64,000 bases of DNA from Actinoplanes utahensis (GTDB taxonomy: Bacteria > Actinomycetota > Actinomycetes > Mycobacteriales > Micromonosporaceae), in contig NZ_BOMZ01000091.1 in assembly GCF_016862455.1 (NCBI RefSeq), positions 1 through 64,000 of the forward strand, given 5' to 3'. Positions 48,328 to 57,569 of the stretch are shown here, one piece after another. Position 1 is the first letter of the stretch; each line of letters opens with the position of its first letter. Both the position numbers and the translations under genes were made by a program. The notes beneath the pieces were generated by a model. That model worked only from the letters and a program-made list of their open reading frames with translations, had not been told where the DNA came from and made no database searches.

Positions 48328-48991
48328 CTTCCGCCGGCACGCCCGCCAGGACGCCGGCCTGTTCACCCACGCGGTGAACTATCCGGTCGCCGCCCACCTG
48401 GGGCTGCTGTCGTACCGGCTCGGGCTGCGGCCCACCACCCTCACTCTGATCAACCTGCTGCTCGGGATCGCCGGGTCGGTCCTGGTCGTCACCCTGTCGC
48501 GAGGCGGCACGGCGGCCGTGCCGGTCGCGGTGGGGGCGTGGCTGCTGTGGCAGGCCGCCTACCTCGCCGACTGCGCCGACGGGCAGCTCGCCCGGGTCAC
48601 CGGCACGGCCAGCCCGGCCGGGGGCCGTCTCGACGTGCTCGCCGACGTGGCCGTACAGATCGGTCTCGTGGCCGCCGTCGCGACCGTCGCCGGGCAGGGG
48701 ACGCCGGTGTGGTTGGTCGCCGCCTTCGCGGCCGGCTGGATGATCTCCATGGTGACGTCGGTGATGGCCCGGGAGGGGGCCAACCTGAGCCTGCTGCCGT
48801 CCGGGAGCCTGCCGATCCGTCTGGTGAAGATGGTCCGCGACCACGGCTTCAAGGTCACCGCGATCGCCGTCGCCGTCGCCGTTCCGGGGGCGATGCCGTG
48901 GCTGTTGGGCTTCTACACCGCGCTGAACAGCGCTTTCCTGCTCGCCGCGATCGCCCAGGCGACCCGCGCCGCCTGGCGTTCCACCCCCTGA
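48302..48991 (+). CDS. CDP-alcohol phosphatidyltransferase
   Basis: A 229-residue membrane enzyme joining a CDP-activated lipid or alcohol to a second alcohol. The full catalytic motif is present: D90, D93-G94, A97-R98, G107, D111 and D115. Several hydrophobic segments surround it. Whether it makes a phospholipid or an inositol derivative cannot be told. The ATG overlaps the GNAT gene, and the P450 gene begins one base after its stop, so the three genes form an operon. Confidence 0.9.
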   Translation: MTIHPSAADFRRHARQDAGLFTHAVNYPVAAHLGLLSYRLGLRPTTLTLINLLLGIAGSVLVVTLSRGGTAAVPVAVGAWLLWQAAYLADCADGQLARVTGTASPAGGRLDVLADVAVQIGLVAAVATVAGQGTPVWLVAAFAAGWMISMVTSVMAREGANLSLLPSGSLPIRLVKMVRDHGFKVTAIAVAVAVPGAMPWLLGFYTALNSAFLLAAIAQATRAAWRSTP

Positions 48992-48992
48992 G

Positions 48993-50279
48993 ATGTGCGG
49001 TGGTGATGTGCCAGACAACCGGAGTCCAGTCCCGGATCTCGAAGAACACCTCGCCGATCCGCGGCTCGCGGGGCAGGCGGGGCTGGGTGAGGATGGCGGG
49101 ATGCTGGATGTCGCCCGCCGTCATGAGTTCCGCGTGCTCGCCGCCGCCAAGCCGACCCTGCCCGTGCTGCTCACCGCCGGACGCCTGGCCGGGAAGCTGC
49201 GCCGGGTGCCGCGGATCGGGTGGGTCAGCGCCGACCCGGTCGTGGCCCGGCGGATCCTCAACGACCCCGCCCACTTCACCCTGCTCGGTGAGGGCGGCGT
49301 CGGCCACCTGTGGGCGCAGGTCCTCGGCGACTGGGTCAACGAGATCTTCGACGGGCCCGGCCACCACCTGCTGCGTGCCCGGACCCGCGACCTGTTCACC
49401 GACGACAGCGCCCGGCGGCTCACCGCGCGGGTGATCGGGTCCCGGCTCGCCCGGGCCGGGGCGGAACTGGACGACGGCCGGGCGGTCGACGTGGCCGACC
49501 TGGGCCGGGTGCTGGTCGGGCGGATCGTCGCGGACCTGCTGCAGCTGGACGTGCCGGATCACGACGAGGCGTACCGGGAGATCTTCGCGACCGGGGAGGA
49601 ACTCGCCGCCCTCGCGCTCGGCACCACCACCTCGACCCATCTCGCCCCGGAGACGATCGCCCGCGCCAGGACGATCGTCGCCAAGCTGACCGTCAACGTG
49701 GACCGGGCCTGGCGGACCGCGTCGCCGGAGACGGTGCTCGGCCGATGCCGGGACCTCGGCCTGGAGCGACGCCAGGCGGAAGGGCTGGCCACCCTGCTCA
49801 TGGTGGCGGGCACCGAGACGGCGGCGAGCGCCATGGCCCGTACCGTCGCGATCCTGCACGACACCGGTGCGCAGCACCGGCTCCGCGCCGACCGTGACCT
49901 GCTGCCCGACGCCGTCCGGGAGGGTCTGCGGGTCACCTCGCCGGCGCCGGTGATCGGCCGGGCGGTGTCCGCCGACGTCACCGTCGAGGGCCGGCGACTG
50001 CGTGCGGGGGAGCGGGTGCTGATGCTGACCTGGACGGCCAACAACGCGGCCGGCGCCTTCGACCTGGACCGTGGCTATCTGCCGGACCAGCGGCAGCTGT
50101 GGTTCGGTGCGGGTCGCCATCTGTGCCTGGGCGCGCCGGTGGCCCGTGCCGAGATCACCGGCCTGCTGGAGATGCTGCTGCGATCCGGCCGCCCCTGGCG
50201 CATCCGCGATCGCACCTACCGCCGGAACGTGCTCATCCCCTCGTACGCCTGTCTTCCGGTCCGCCTGGCCCGCCACTGA
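48993..50279 (+). CDS. Cytochrome P450
   Basis: A 428-residue heme monooxygenase. The heme-binding loop FGAGRHLCLG gives C378 as the thiolate; the I-helix has VAGTETAAS with the acid-threonine pair, and the K-helix ExxR appears as EGLR. Length is normal for a soluble bacterial P450. ATG 48993 is one base after the upstream stop; an in-frame GTG at 49008 is an alternative. No ferredoxin partner is encoded next to it. Substrate unknown. Confidence 0.92.
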   Translation: MCGGDVPDNRSPVPDLEEHLADPRLAGQAGLGEDGGMLDVARRHEFRVLAAAKPTLPVLLTAGRLAGKLRRVPRIGWVSADPVVARRILNDPAHFTLLGEGGVGHLWAQVLGDWVNEIFDGPGHHLLRARTRDLFTDDSARRLTARVIGSRLARAGAELDDGRAVDVADLGRVLVGRIVADLLQLDVPDHDEAYREIFATGEELAALALGTTTSTHLAPETIARARTIVAKLTVNVDRAWRTASPETVLGRCRDLGLERRQAEGLATLLMVAGTETAASAMARTVAILHDTGAQHRLRADRDLLPDAVREGLRVTSPAPVIGRAVSADVTVEGRRLRAGERVLMLTWTANNAAGAFDLDRGYLPDQRQLWFGAGRHLCLGAPVARAEITGLLEMLLRSGRPWRIRDRTYRRNVLIPSYACLPVRLARH

Positions 50280-50298
50280 CGACGATCCCGGCTCCCGC

Positions 50299-51546
50299 TC
50301 AGCCGGGGCGGGCCGGTTCGGGTCGGCGGCGGCCGAGAGCGGCCGGCCCGAACCCGATCAGCGCGACCAGCAGGGCGAGGGCCGCGGCGATGGCCGGAGT
50401 GGCGTACCCACGGTGGGCTCCCACCGTCTCCACCACCCAGCCGCCGACCGACGCGCCCGCCGAGACGCCGATGAGCAGGCCGGTCATGGTCACGGTCATC
50501 CCTTCGGTGAGACGCGATTCCGGCACCAGCTCGTGCACCAGCGTCATGCTGGTGATCATCGTCGGGGCGGTGGCCAGGCCGGCGACGAACAGCAGGACGC
50601 CGAGGGTCCACACGTCCCCGGCGAGAAGAACAGGCTGCATCAGTACGGCCATGCCGGCCACACAGACGAGGAAGCGCGCGGCTGTCGTACCCCGCACCTT
50701 GATCGTCCCGAAGGCCAGCCCGGCGACCGCGGACCCGGCGGCCAGCAGTCCCAGGATCACCCCGGCCGCGGCGGGCCGGCCCAGCGAGTCGGTGTAGGCG
50801 ACCGTGACCACCTCCATGCTCCCGAACACCATTCCGGTGAACAGGAAGGTCACGGTCACTTCGAGGACACCCCGCACCCGGAGCGGCGACTTCTCCCGCT
50901 CGGCGGCGGTGACCGGGCGGATCACCGGCTGGGTGCGGCGCTGCGCGGCGAACGCCAGCGACCCGCCGAGCATCAGCACGATCGAGGCGATCAGGCCCGC
51001 CTGGGGCGCGATCATGGTGCACAGCAGGGCGGCGAGGACCGGGCCGAGCATGAAACACAGTTCGTCGAGGGCCTGTTCGAGGGCGTTGGCGCTGTGCCGG
51101 TGTTCCTGATCGGGGTAGAGGACGGTCCATCGGGCCCGGGTCATCGCGCCGACGTTGGGGGTGCAGCACGCGGCCGTGTAGGCGACGAACAGCGTCCAGG
51201 CGGGGACGTCGGCGCCCGCACAGACGGCCAGCACGACGGCGAACACGGTCGACACCAGCACCGCCGGCACGATCACGCGCGCCTGCCCGTGCCGGTCGGA
51301 GAGCCGGCCCAGCCACGGCCCGTTGGCGGCGACGGCCACCAGCCCGGCCGCGGAGACGGCGCCGGCGAGCGCGTACGAGTCCCGCAGGGTCGCCACCATC
51401 ACCACGACGCTGACACCGTACATGGAGACCGACAGCCGGGCCGGCAGGGCCGCCAGGGTGAACGCGACAGCGCCGGGCGTCCGGAAGAGTCGGCGATAGG
51501 AATCCAGCACCGGGCGATGATCCTCGTTCCCGGCCACCCCTGTCAT
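50299..51546 (-). CDS. MFS transporter, 12-helix
   Basis: A 415-residue major facilitator with about twelve hydrophobic segments and the loop GRLSDRHGQARVIVP after helix 2. The ATG lies eight bases past the mcrC-like stop, so it is probably translated from the McrBC transcript, although it shows no link in function. Substrate unknown. Confidence 0.87.
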   Translation of the reverse strand: MTGVAGNEDHRPVLDSYRRLFRTPGAVAFTLAALPARLSVSMYGVSVVVMVATLRDSYALAGAVSAAGLVAVAANGPWLGRLSDRHGQARVIVPAVLVSTVFAVVLAVCAGADVPAWTLFVAYTAACCTPNVGAMTRARWTVLYPDQEHRHSANALEQALDELCFMLGPVLAALLCTMIAPQAGLIASIVLMLGGSLAFAAQRRTQPVIRPVTAAEREKSPLRVRGVLEVTVTFLFTGMVFGSMEVVTVAYTDSLGRPAAAGVILGLLAAGSAVAGLAFGTIKVRGTTAARFLVCVAGMAVLMQPVLLAGDVWTLGVLLFVAGLATAPTMITSMTLVHELVPESRLTEGMTVTMTGLLIGVSAGASVGGWVVETVGAHRGYATPAIAAALALLVALIGFGPAALGRRRPEPARPG

Positions 51547-51554
51547 GTCATTTC

Positions 51555-52709
51555 TCAGTCGCTGACGGCCCGGTCGGCGAGGGCCCCGATCTGGGCGAGC
51601 AGGGCCGGCGGCGGCGCGGACAGGTCGAGGGGATGCCGGACGATCTCGATGCCGGTGTGCCGGACCGGCAGTGGGCCGTCCGGGACACCGTGCGCGTACA
51701 CCAGCCATCCGGCCGTCAGGCCGAGCGCGGTGCAGTAGGCGAGCATCTGGTAGACGTCCTCGTTCGGGAGGGAGAGCTTGTATTTCGCGTCGAACACCGC
51801 GACCGGCCGTCCATCGACGACGTGCACCACGTCCGGCCTGATCAGGATCCGCCGCCCGGTGTCGAGATGGGCGCGGTACTGTCCGGCGGTGTGACCGGGC
51901 CGCCCGGCCAGCGCCTCCCGCAACGCCGTGGTCACGAAATCCTCGAAGACCGTGGCCATGTCGACGACGAACGCCGCCACGCTCTCCCCACCGGGCCCGG
52001 CGTCCGCGCTCTGATGCCGCAGGATCAGCGACGCGAGCCGCAACACCGGCAGATAGCGGCTGTTCAGACGGCTCGGCCGCCAGTCCGGGAGCTCCGCGCC
52101 GGGCGGCAGCACCCGGACCCCGTCGAGCCGGCCGTCCAGATGGGTGAGCCGGGACCGTGTCCCGGCCGGCAGCCGCGGCACGGCGAGCATCCGGCGCAGC
52201 GCGGTCCGCAGGATCCGGTTCTCGGCGATGTCCGGCGCGTACTCGTCGTAACGAACCTCGATCGGCAGCGGCATCCCCGGCCGGCGGGCGATCTGATCAG
52301 CGAACCTGATCCGGCCCCGGACCAGTGGCAACGCCTCGTCCACCGGCACATAGCCCTGAAGGACGCCCGGCCGGAGCGCCTGTTCCGCCTGCCGGGCCAG
52401 CGACTCCGCCAGCACCGGCCACAGACCGGCGTCGGTCCGCGCGGACGCGTCCTCCGGCCGGAACCCCGGATCCCGCGCATACCCGAGCAGGAACATCAAC
52501 CGGTCGATCCCCACCTTGGGGCGCACTTCCACATCAAGCCCGGGGAGGCGTACGGCACCCGCCCGCCCGGCCGGGGACAGCCGCCACCAGCCGCCCCCTT
52601 CCGGTCTCGGCGCGACCAGCCCCGTCGCGCCGAGCGCCGCGGCCTGGTCGGCGGACAGTTCGCACCGCACCCCGGTGTCGTCGAGTTCGGCCAGTTCGAT
52701 CCGGGTCAC
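51555..52709 (-). CDS. mcrC: McrC-like restriction endonuclease subunit
   Basis: A 384-residue protein of the McrC family, the nuclease partner of McrB that cuts modified DNA. The C-terminal half contains a PD-(D/E)xK nuclease core: E in MATVFEDFV, D in LIRPDVVHVVDGR and the DAKYK motif. The N-terminal region (DVEVRPKVGIDRLMFLLGYA) is typical for McrC. GTG 52709 overlaps the McrB stop (GTGA). Confidence 0.88.
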   Translation of the reverse strand: MTRIELAELDDTGVRCELSADQAAALGATGLVAPRPEGGGWWRLSPAGRAGAVRLPGLDVEVRPKVGIDRLMFLLGYARDPGFRPEDASARTDAGLWPVLAESLARQAEQALRPGVLQGYVPVDEALPLVRGRIRFADQIARRPGMPLPIEVRYDEYAPDIAENRILRTALRRMLAVPRLPAGTRSRLTHLDGRLDGVRVLPPGAELPDWRPSRLNSRYLPVLRLASLILRHQSADAGPGGESVAAFVVDMATVFEDFVTTALREALAGRPGHTAGQYRAHLDTGRRILIRPDVVHVVDGRPVAVFDAKYKLSLPNEDVYQMLAYCTALGLTAGWLVYAHGVPDGPLPVRHTGIEIVRHPLDLSAPPPALLAQIGALADRAVSD

Positions 52710-54928
52710 GGCAGTCGGGCGCGGATCGCCGCGAGCCCGAAACGCTCGTGCACCTGCTGCCGTGACCACCGCCCGTAGTAGTGCTCCTCCAGCAGCGGCA
52801 ACAGATCATGACGCCAGATCCGCTGGAGGTCGGCGCCCGGCCGCATCAGGTACGACGGCCCGATCTTGAAGTCCCGGTCCTCCTCGCCGATCGCCGCGTT
52901 CAGGGCGTCCAGCAGCAGCGCCGGTTCCCCGTCGAGTCCCCGTTCCGCGAGCCACCAGCCGAGCAGGCCCCGCACCGGAACCTCGTCCGGGTGCAGTTCG
53001 ACGAACGCGAACCGCCGCCGGATCGCCGCGTCCACCAGCGCGATCGACCGGTCCGCCGTGTTCATCGTGCCGATGATGAACACATTCGGCGGCAGGTTGA
53101 ACGCCTCCGACGGCGAGTACTGCAGCCGGACCGTCGCCTCCCGGTACTCCAGGAGGAAATACAGCTCGCCGAACACCTTCGCCAGGTTCGCCCGGTTGAT
53201 CTCGTCGACGATCAGGACGTACGGCTGCCGCGGATTCTCCCGGGCCTCGGCGGCGATCTCCCGCAGCGGACCAGGGGTCTTGGCGAACCCGACGGTGCCG
53301 CCCGGTTGCTCGGCCGGCCGGAAACCCTCGAAGAAGTCCTCGTACGAGTACGACGGATGGAACTGGACCAGGCGGACGGCGTCGCGTTCGGCCACGTGGG
53401 CGGCGAGCGCCCGGGCGAGGAACGTCTTGCCGGTGCCGGGCGGCCCGTGCAGGATCACCTGCCGCCGCTCCCCGAGCAGGTCCACGAACTCCCGCAGCCA
53501 GGAGACGTCGACGTGGAGGCGGCCGGCCAGTTCCGGGGTGACGGCGGCGAGCACCGGCGTCTGCGGTTCGGCCGGTTCCGGGGCCTTCTCGGCGAGCCTG
53601 AGCGCGTTGAGGGCGGCGAAGGCGCCGGTGAGGTCGACGACCGTGCCCTGCTGATCGAGGTCGGCCGGCAGCGGCGCCGGAAGGGAGCCGATCGGCGCCG
53701 GCGGCGCGGTGCTCCAGTCGACGGGACGGGACAGAGCGTCCGGGAGATGCTCGGGACCGCCGGTGACGGTGCCCACGTGGAGATGGTCGTCGACGACCGT
53801 GGCGACGATGTCCTCGCTGTTCATCCGGGACAGGAACGCGTGGAACTCGTTGACCAGCGCGGCCCGCTGGGCGTAGTCGAGATGCTGGTATCCGGCCTCG
53901 ACGGCGGCACGGACCTCGGGCAGGGACGAACCGGAGGTGACGTCACCGAGGTGGGTGGCGGCCAGCGAGACGAACGAACCCGCGCGCCACTCCTCGACCA
54001 GGCCGGGACCGCCCTGCCGGGGGCGGACCAGCCAGGCGCGGCCGGTGCCGTCCGGCGGCGCGGTGTGACGCCACTGGTCGACGAACGGAGGCCGGTAGTA
54101 GTCGACCGGCTGCCCGGACTCGTGTTGCAGCCGCACGGTTATCTGGAAGAGGTCGTCGTCGATGAATTCGGAGGGGGGCCTCCCCGGCGCCAGGAAGGCC
54201 GCACGGATCGCCTTCTTCTGCGCGATGTTGAGGATCGGCAGGAAATGCGTCGGAAAGGCGAGATAGAGAAGTGCGGTCCGCAGCGACGGCATGATGTCGT
54301 GACTGTCGAGCTCGATCTCCCACGCCGACGGGCGCATGAGGGCGGCTCCCCGCTGTTCCGCGGAATTCTCGAACCACTTGCACAGCATTTCGACCGCGTC
54401 GCTGAGCCACCGCCACAGCACCGTGTGCGCGCCCGTGCCGCCGTTCCAGGTGCCCTGGGAGAAAGCCTCCGCCACATGATCGGGGACGCTGACCGGCCGG
54501 TTCATCCAGCTCAGGACCTTCCGGACCCGTTCCAGCAGGGTGTTCCCGTTCAGGTTCGTCAGCGGCAGTCCCTGGAACGCCAGCAGTTCCGCCGCGAGCT
54601 GCACCGCACCGTCGGGGGCCTCGGCGAGTTGCCGTCTCAGTTTCTCCAGGAACGGGTCCGAGCCGAGATCCGGCTGGTCGTTGTAGTACCGGTGAAGCTG
54701 CCGCGCGGTCTCCCGATTCCACACCGAGCGATCCGGGGTGAACACCGACGTCCCGTCGCGGAAGCCTCGCTCGATGAACTCACGCCCCACGGCACGGACC
54801 AGGTCGTCGTCGCGGGACGGAATGATGACAGCGTCGTCGGCCACGCGCGCCATTCCACCACGGCCGCGCCGCACCGAGACGGACAGACCGGCGATCACCG
54901 GTTCCCCCACCGCACTGATCCGGTTCAT
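52706..54928 (-). CDS. mcrB: McrB-like AAA+ GTPase of a modification-dependent restriction system
   Basis: A 740-residue motor subunit. Walker A GPPGTGKT is at residues 495-502, Walker B is LIVDEINRANLAKVFGELY and the sensor/arginine region is NTADRSIALVDAAIRRRFAF. The first 450 residues hold the substrate-reading part; they have no EVE, YTH or DUF3578 pattern that I could identify (segment KWFENSAEQRGAALMRPSAWEIELDSHD is characteristic). The start is uncertain: ATG 54928 is used, but an in-frame ATG at 54853 has GGTGGA directly ahead. Confidence 0.87.
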   Translation of the reverse strand: MNRISAVGEPVIAGLSVSVRRGRGGMARVADDAVIIPSRDDDLVRAVGREFIERGFRDGTSVFTPDRSVWNRETARQLHRYYNDQPDLGSDPFLEKLRRQLAEAPDGAVQLAAELLAFQGLPLTNLNGNTLLERVRKVLSWMNRPVSVPDHVAEAFSQGTWNGGTGAHTVLWRWLSDAVEMLCKWFENSAEQRGAALMRPSAWEIELDSHDIMPSLRTALLYLAFPTHFLPILNIAQKKAIRAAFLAPGRPPSEFIDDDLFQITVRLQHESGQPVDYYRPPFVDQWRHTAPPDGTGRAWLVRPRQGGPGLVEEWRAGSFVSLAATHLGDVTSGSSLPEVRAAVEAGYQHLDYAQRAALVNEFHAFLSRMNSEDIVATVVDDHLHVGTVTGGPEHLPDALSRPVDWSTAPPAPIGSLPAPLPADLDQQGTVVDLTGAFAALNALRLAEKAPEPAEPQTPVLAAVTPELAGRLHVDVSWLREFVDLLGERRQVILHGPPGTGKTFLARALAAHVAERDAVRLVQFHPSYSYEDFFEGFRPAEQPGGTVGFAKTPGPLREIAAEARENPRQPYVLIVDEINRANLAKVFGELYFLLEYREATVRLQYSPSEAFNLPPNVFIIGTMNTADRSIALVDAAIRRRFAFVELHPDEVPVRGLLGWWLAERGLDGEPALLLDALNAAIGEEDRDFKIGPSYLMRPGADLQRIWRHDLLPLLEEHYYGRWSRQQVHERFGLAAIRARLP

Positions 54929-54968
54929 CCGCCTACGCGATGACTGCCGTTCTGTCGCAGGACGTCCG

Positions 54969-55559
54969 CTATCCGGGGAGGCCCAGCATGGGGTGCAGGA
55001 TGTCGTCGACGACGTGAACGACCCAGGGGTCGTCGAGCGGCCGGCCGGAGAGCAGGAGACGGTGCCAGAGCAGGGCCTTGCCGACCTCGACGACGGCGGG
55101 GACGTCCGGCAGGGCGGGGAGCTCGCCGCGCGTGACGGCGCGGGCGAAGACGATGTCGGCGCCGGCGGTGCCGGAGTCGAGGATGTGGTCGTGCATGAGA
55201 CGCCCGATGGTGGGATCGGTGCGGATCGCGGACAGGACGCTCAGGACGATCGGGTGCTTGCGTTCGTAGACCCGGCAGAGGGTGGTCAGCGTGGCGATCA
55301 TGTCGGTGCGCAGGCTGCCCGTGTCGGGTGGGTCCGGAAGCTCGGTGATCATGCCGTGCAGGGCGGCGGCCACCATGTCGGGTTTGCCGGACCAGCGGCG
55401 GTAGATGGTCGCCTTGCTCGCCTTGGCACGGCGGGCGACCTCGTCGATCGACATCCGGTCGTAACCGACTTCGGTCAGCAACTCCCGGATGGCGTCGAGG
55501 ATGGCCTGCTCACGGGTGGGGTCGAGCCGGTATTGCGGGGTGGCCGGCGACGGCGGCAT
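54969..55559 (-). CDS. TetR family transcriptional regulator
   Basis: A 196-residue repressor with helix-turn-helix at about residues 30-60 (MSIDEVARRAKASKATIYRRW) and a TetR C-terminal domain of the type with PIVLSVLSAIRTDP. ATG 55559 is preferred to GTG 55571 because GGAGG lies just ahead of it. It follows the SDR gene by 15 bases on the same strand and probably controls it through the palindrome at 56435. Confidence 0.9.
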   Translation of the reverse strand: MPPSPATPQYRLDPTREQAILDAIRELLTEVGYDRMSIDEVARRAKASKATIYRRWSGKPDMVAAALHGMITELPDPPDTGSLRTDMIATLTTLCRVYERKHPIVLSVLSAIRTDPTIGRLMHDHILDSGTAGADIVFARAVTRGELPALPDVPAVVEVGKALLWHRLLLSGRPLDDPWVVHVVDDILHPMLGLPG

Positions 55560-55574
55560 CCGGCCCTCCACGGG

Positions 55575-56429
55575 TCATTCGGGGATCGAGACCGTACCGT
55601 ATCGCACCCCGGTCAGCTGTTCGGAGATCGCCCAGAGCCGCCGCGCGTCCTCCTCGTCGCGTCCCCGGTCGGACACCGCGATCCTGGTCGGGGCGCCGCG
55701 GCGTTCGCCGGGGCCGTCCGGGCCGTACGCGTCGCCGGTGACGACGTCGGGGCCGGTGGCGGCGTGCAGCAGGGGGAGCGCGCCGGCCTCGGCCGACTGT
55801 GCGGAGATGCGGGCCAGCGCGATGAGCACGGACCGTAGCGGGTTGCCGGTGCGGGCCAGGTCGGTGTGCGCGACGCCGGGGTGCGCGAGGACGCTGGTGA
55901 TCGGGGCGCGGCGGCCGAGCTCCAGGGCGAACAGGACGTTGGCCAGTTTGGACTGCATGTAGGCGCCGAACTTGGAATACCGGCGTTCGCCCATCAGGTC
56001 GTCGAAGTCGATCCGGCCGCGGCGGTGCAGGCCGCTGGTCACGGTGACGACGCGGGACCGGCCGGAGAGGGTCAGGGCGGGCAGGAGCAGGCCGGTCAGG
56101 GCGAAGTGGCCGAGGTGGTTGACGCCGAACTGGCGCTCGAATCCGTCGGCGGTGACGGAGCGGGGGAGCGCCATCACCCCGGCGTTGTTGATCAGGAGAT
56201 CGAGTTCCGCGTACGCCGCGAGGAATCTGTGCGCGAAGCGCCGCACCGAGGCGAGGTCGCCGAGGTTCAGCTCCCACCAGGCCGCCCCGATCCGAGTGGC
56301 GGCCGCCTCGCCGCGCACGCGGTCACGGGAGGCGATGATCACCTGTCGGTCCTGGCGGGCCAGCCCGAGCGCGGTGTGATACCCGATGCCGCCGGCGCCG
56401 CCGGTGACGATCGCGATTCTCTCAGTCAT
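55575..56429 (-). CDS. Short-chain dehydrogenase/reductase
   Basis: A 284-residue NAD(P)-dependent oxidoreductase close to the retinol-dehydrogenase/protochlorophyllide-reductase-like SDRs. The Rossmann motif TGGAGGIG, the NNAGV motif, S in VTVTSGLH and the catalytic YMQSK pair are all present. ATG 56429 follows TACCGT plus seven bases, a leaderless pattern. Substrate unknown. The operon continues with the TetR gene. Confidence 0.9.
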   Translation of the reverse strand: MTERIAIVTGGAGGIGYHTALGLARQDRQVIIASRDRVRGEAAATRIGAAWWELNLGDLASVRRFAHRFLAAYAELDLLINNAGVMALPRSVTADGFERQFGVNHLGHFALTGLLLPALTLSGRSRVVTVTSGLHRRGRIDFDDLMGERRYSKFGAYMQSKLANVLFALELGRRAPITSVLAHPGVAHTDLARTGNPLRSVLIALARISAQSAEAGALPLLHAATGPDVVTGDAYGPDGPGERRGAPTRIAVSDRGRDEEDARRLWAISEQLTGVRYGTVSIPE

Positions 56430-56434
56430 GTACG

Positions 56435-56448
56435 GTACGGTACCGTAC
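56435..56448. promoter_or_regulatory. 14-bp palindromic operator of the SDR-TetR operon
   Basis: GTACGGTACCGTAC is a perfect palindrome 6-19 bases ahead of the SDR start. It overlaps the presumed -10 TACCGT (minus strand), so binding of the cotranscribed TetR protein would shut the promoter. Confidence 0.7.
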
Positions 56449-56479
56449 ACCTCGAAGAGATGACAGGTCCGGCAACGAG

Positions 56480-56560
56480 CGGGCTTCAGACCCGGGAGAA
56501 CGGGAACCGATCGGTCCGGACGGGCTTCAGGCTCGGGAGAACGGGAACGATCGGTCCGGA
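56480..56560. repeat. Imperfect 41-bp direct repeat
   Basis: Unit 1 is 56480-56520 and unit 2 is 56521-56560; both begin CGGGCTTCAG and end GATCGGTCCGGA, with three substitutions and one missing base. It fills the gap between the small conserved gene and the SDR promoter and codes for nothing recognisable. Confidence 0.85.
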
Positions 56561-56575
56561 CGGCAGGCGACGCGA

Positions 56576-56881
56576 CTATCCGCCCAGATCGTGCAGGCCC
56601 TGCTCCCAGCGGGCACGCCGGTCCGCCGGGCTCTGCTCCCACCAGGGAGTGCCGCGTTCGCCGAGAGCGACCTTCGCGGTCTGGACCCGGGCCCGTGCGG
56701 TCGCCGGGTCCTCGCCTTTGCGCAGTGCCGTTCCGACATCGCGCCGGGCCGCCATCAGGGCTCGCCGCAGCGCCGCCGCAACGTCCTCCGGGATCGCCGG
56801 ATCGGTCGCCCGCCAGCGCCGTCCGTCGATCACGACATAGCGCCCGTCGTCGCTGGTCACGACCTGCTTCTCGGCTCCCAT
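56576..56881 (-). CDS. Small conserved actinobacterial protein
   Basis: A 101-residue soluble protein: a short beta part (VVTSDDGRYVVIDGRRWRATDPAIP) followed by an amphipathic helical region (AAALRRALMAARRDVGTAL...ARARVQTAKVALGER) and TPWWEQSPADRRARWEQGL. I recall relatives labelled biopolymer transporter Tol, but nothing in the sequence supports a transport role. ATG 56881 is used, with GACAAT and seven bases ahead; another ATG lies nine bases upstream. Confidence 0.65.
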   Translation of the reverse strand: MGAEKQVVTSDDGRYVVIDGRRWRATDPAIPEDVAAALRRALMAARRDVGTALRKGEDPATARARVQTAKVALGERGTPWWEQSPADRRARWEQGLHDLGG

Positions 56882-56894
56882 GCCCGACATTGTC

Positions 56895-57569
56895 TTACGA
56901 GCCGGTCTTGCGCTGCACCATCTCGGAGATCCAGATCGGGGCGTACGGGGAGGTGCAGCCCGGGGGAGTGGGGTAGTCCTCGAGGACCCGCAGGCGCTCG
57001 CCGATGCCGATGGCACGGGCCCGATGCCCGGGGTGCTCGATGCCGATCTGGGCCAGGCAGTGGTTCATCGCCCACTGCAGACGGTCCGGGGCGGCCTTCA
57101 TCTCCGCCTCGATGACGTCGAGCAGGGCGGCCAGGTCCAGACCGGCGGGTTTCTTGGCGACGCGCTCGGTGGTCAGCGCCCATCCGGCGCTGGCGACGAC
57201 CGGATCCGGGTCGGCCGACCAGGACAGACGCAGCTCCTCGGCCTGCCGGCTGTTCTTCACCACGTAGTTGACCAGCCAGTCGTGCACCTTCGGAGTCCGG
57301 GCCGACCGGAGCATGGCGTCCAGCTCGCCGGCGGTGAACTCCTTCGGCCGGCAGATCAGGATCGCCAGCAGCCGGGCCGCGCTGTCGCCGGTCGCCCACA
57401 GCGAGCGGGCCAGGTCATGCTGCGTCTTCAGCCGTTTCGCGATGGCGCGCAGCTTGCCGAGGTTCACCCCGTGGTCGTCGCCGTGCCGTTCGTTGACCGC
57501 CCGTGCCTTCGGATCGTCGAGGGCGGCCAGTTCAGCGAGCAGCGCGTCGACGATCACCTGGTCGGTCAC
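56895..57569 (-). CDS. AlkD-like DNA alkylation repair protein
   Basis: A 224-residue all-helical protein of the AlkD (HEAT-like) family, DNA glycosylases that remove 3- and 7-alkylpurines. Characteristic stretches are HGVNLGKLRAIAKRL, LARSLWATGDSAARLLAILICRP and WLVNYVVKNS. GTG 57569 overlaps the stop of the SRPBCC gene (GTGA), so it is the third gene of an ArsR-SRPBCC-AlkD operon. Confidence 0.82.
   Translation of the reverse strand: MTDQVIVDALLAELAALDDPKARAVNERHGDDHGVNLGKLRAIAKRLKTQHDLARSLWATGDSAARLLAILICRPKEFTAGELDAMLRSARTPKVHDWLVNYVVKNSRQAEELRLSWSADPDPVVASAGWALTTERVAKKPAGLDLAALLDVIEAEMKAAPDRLQWAMNHCLAQIGIEHPGHRARAIGIGERLRVLEDYPTPPGCTSPYAPIWISEMVQRKTGS

Noticed and set aside
52781-54943. 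Plus-strand frame of 720 codons opposite mcrB
   Set aside because: McrB motifs are clear on the minus strand; the plus frame has none.
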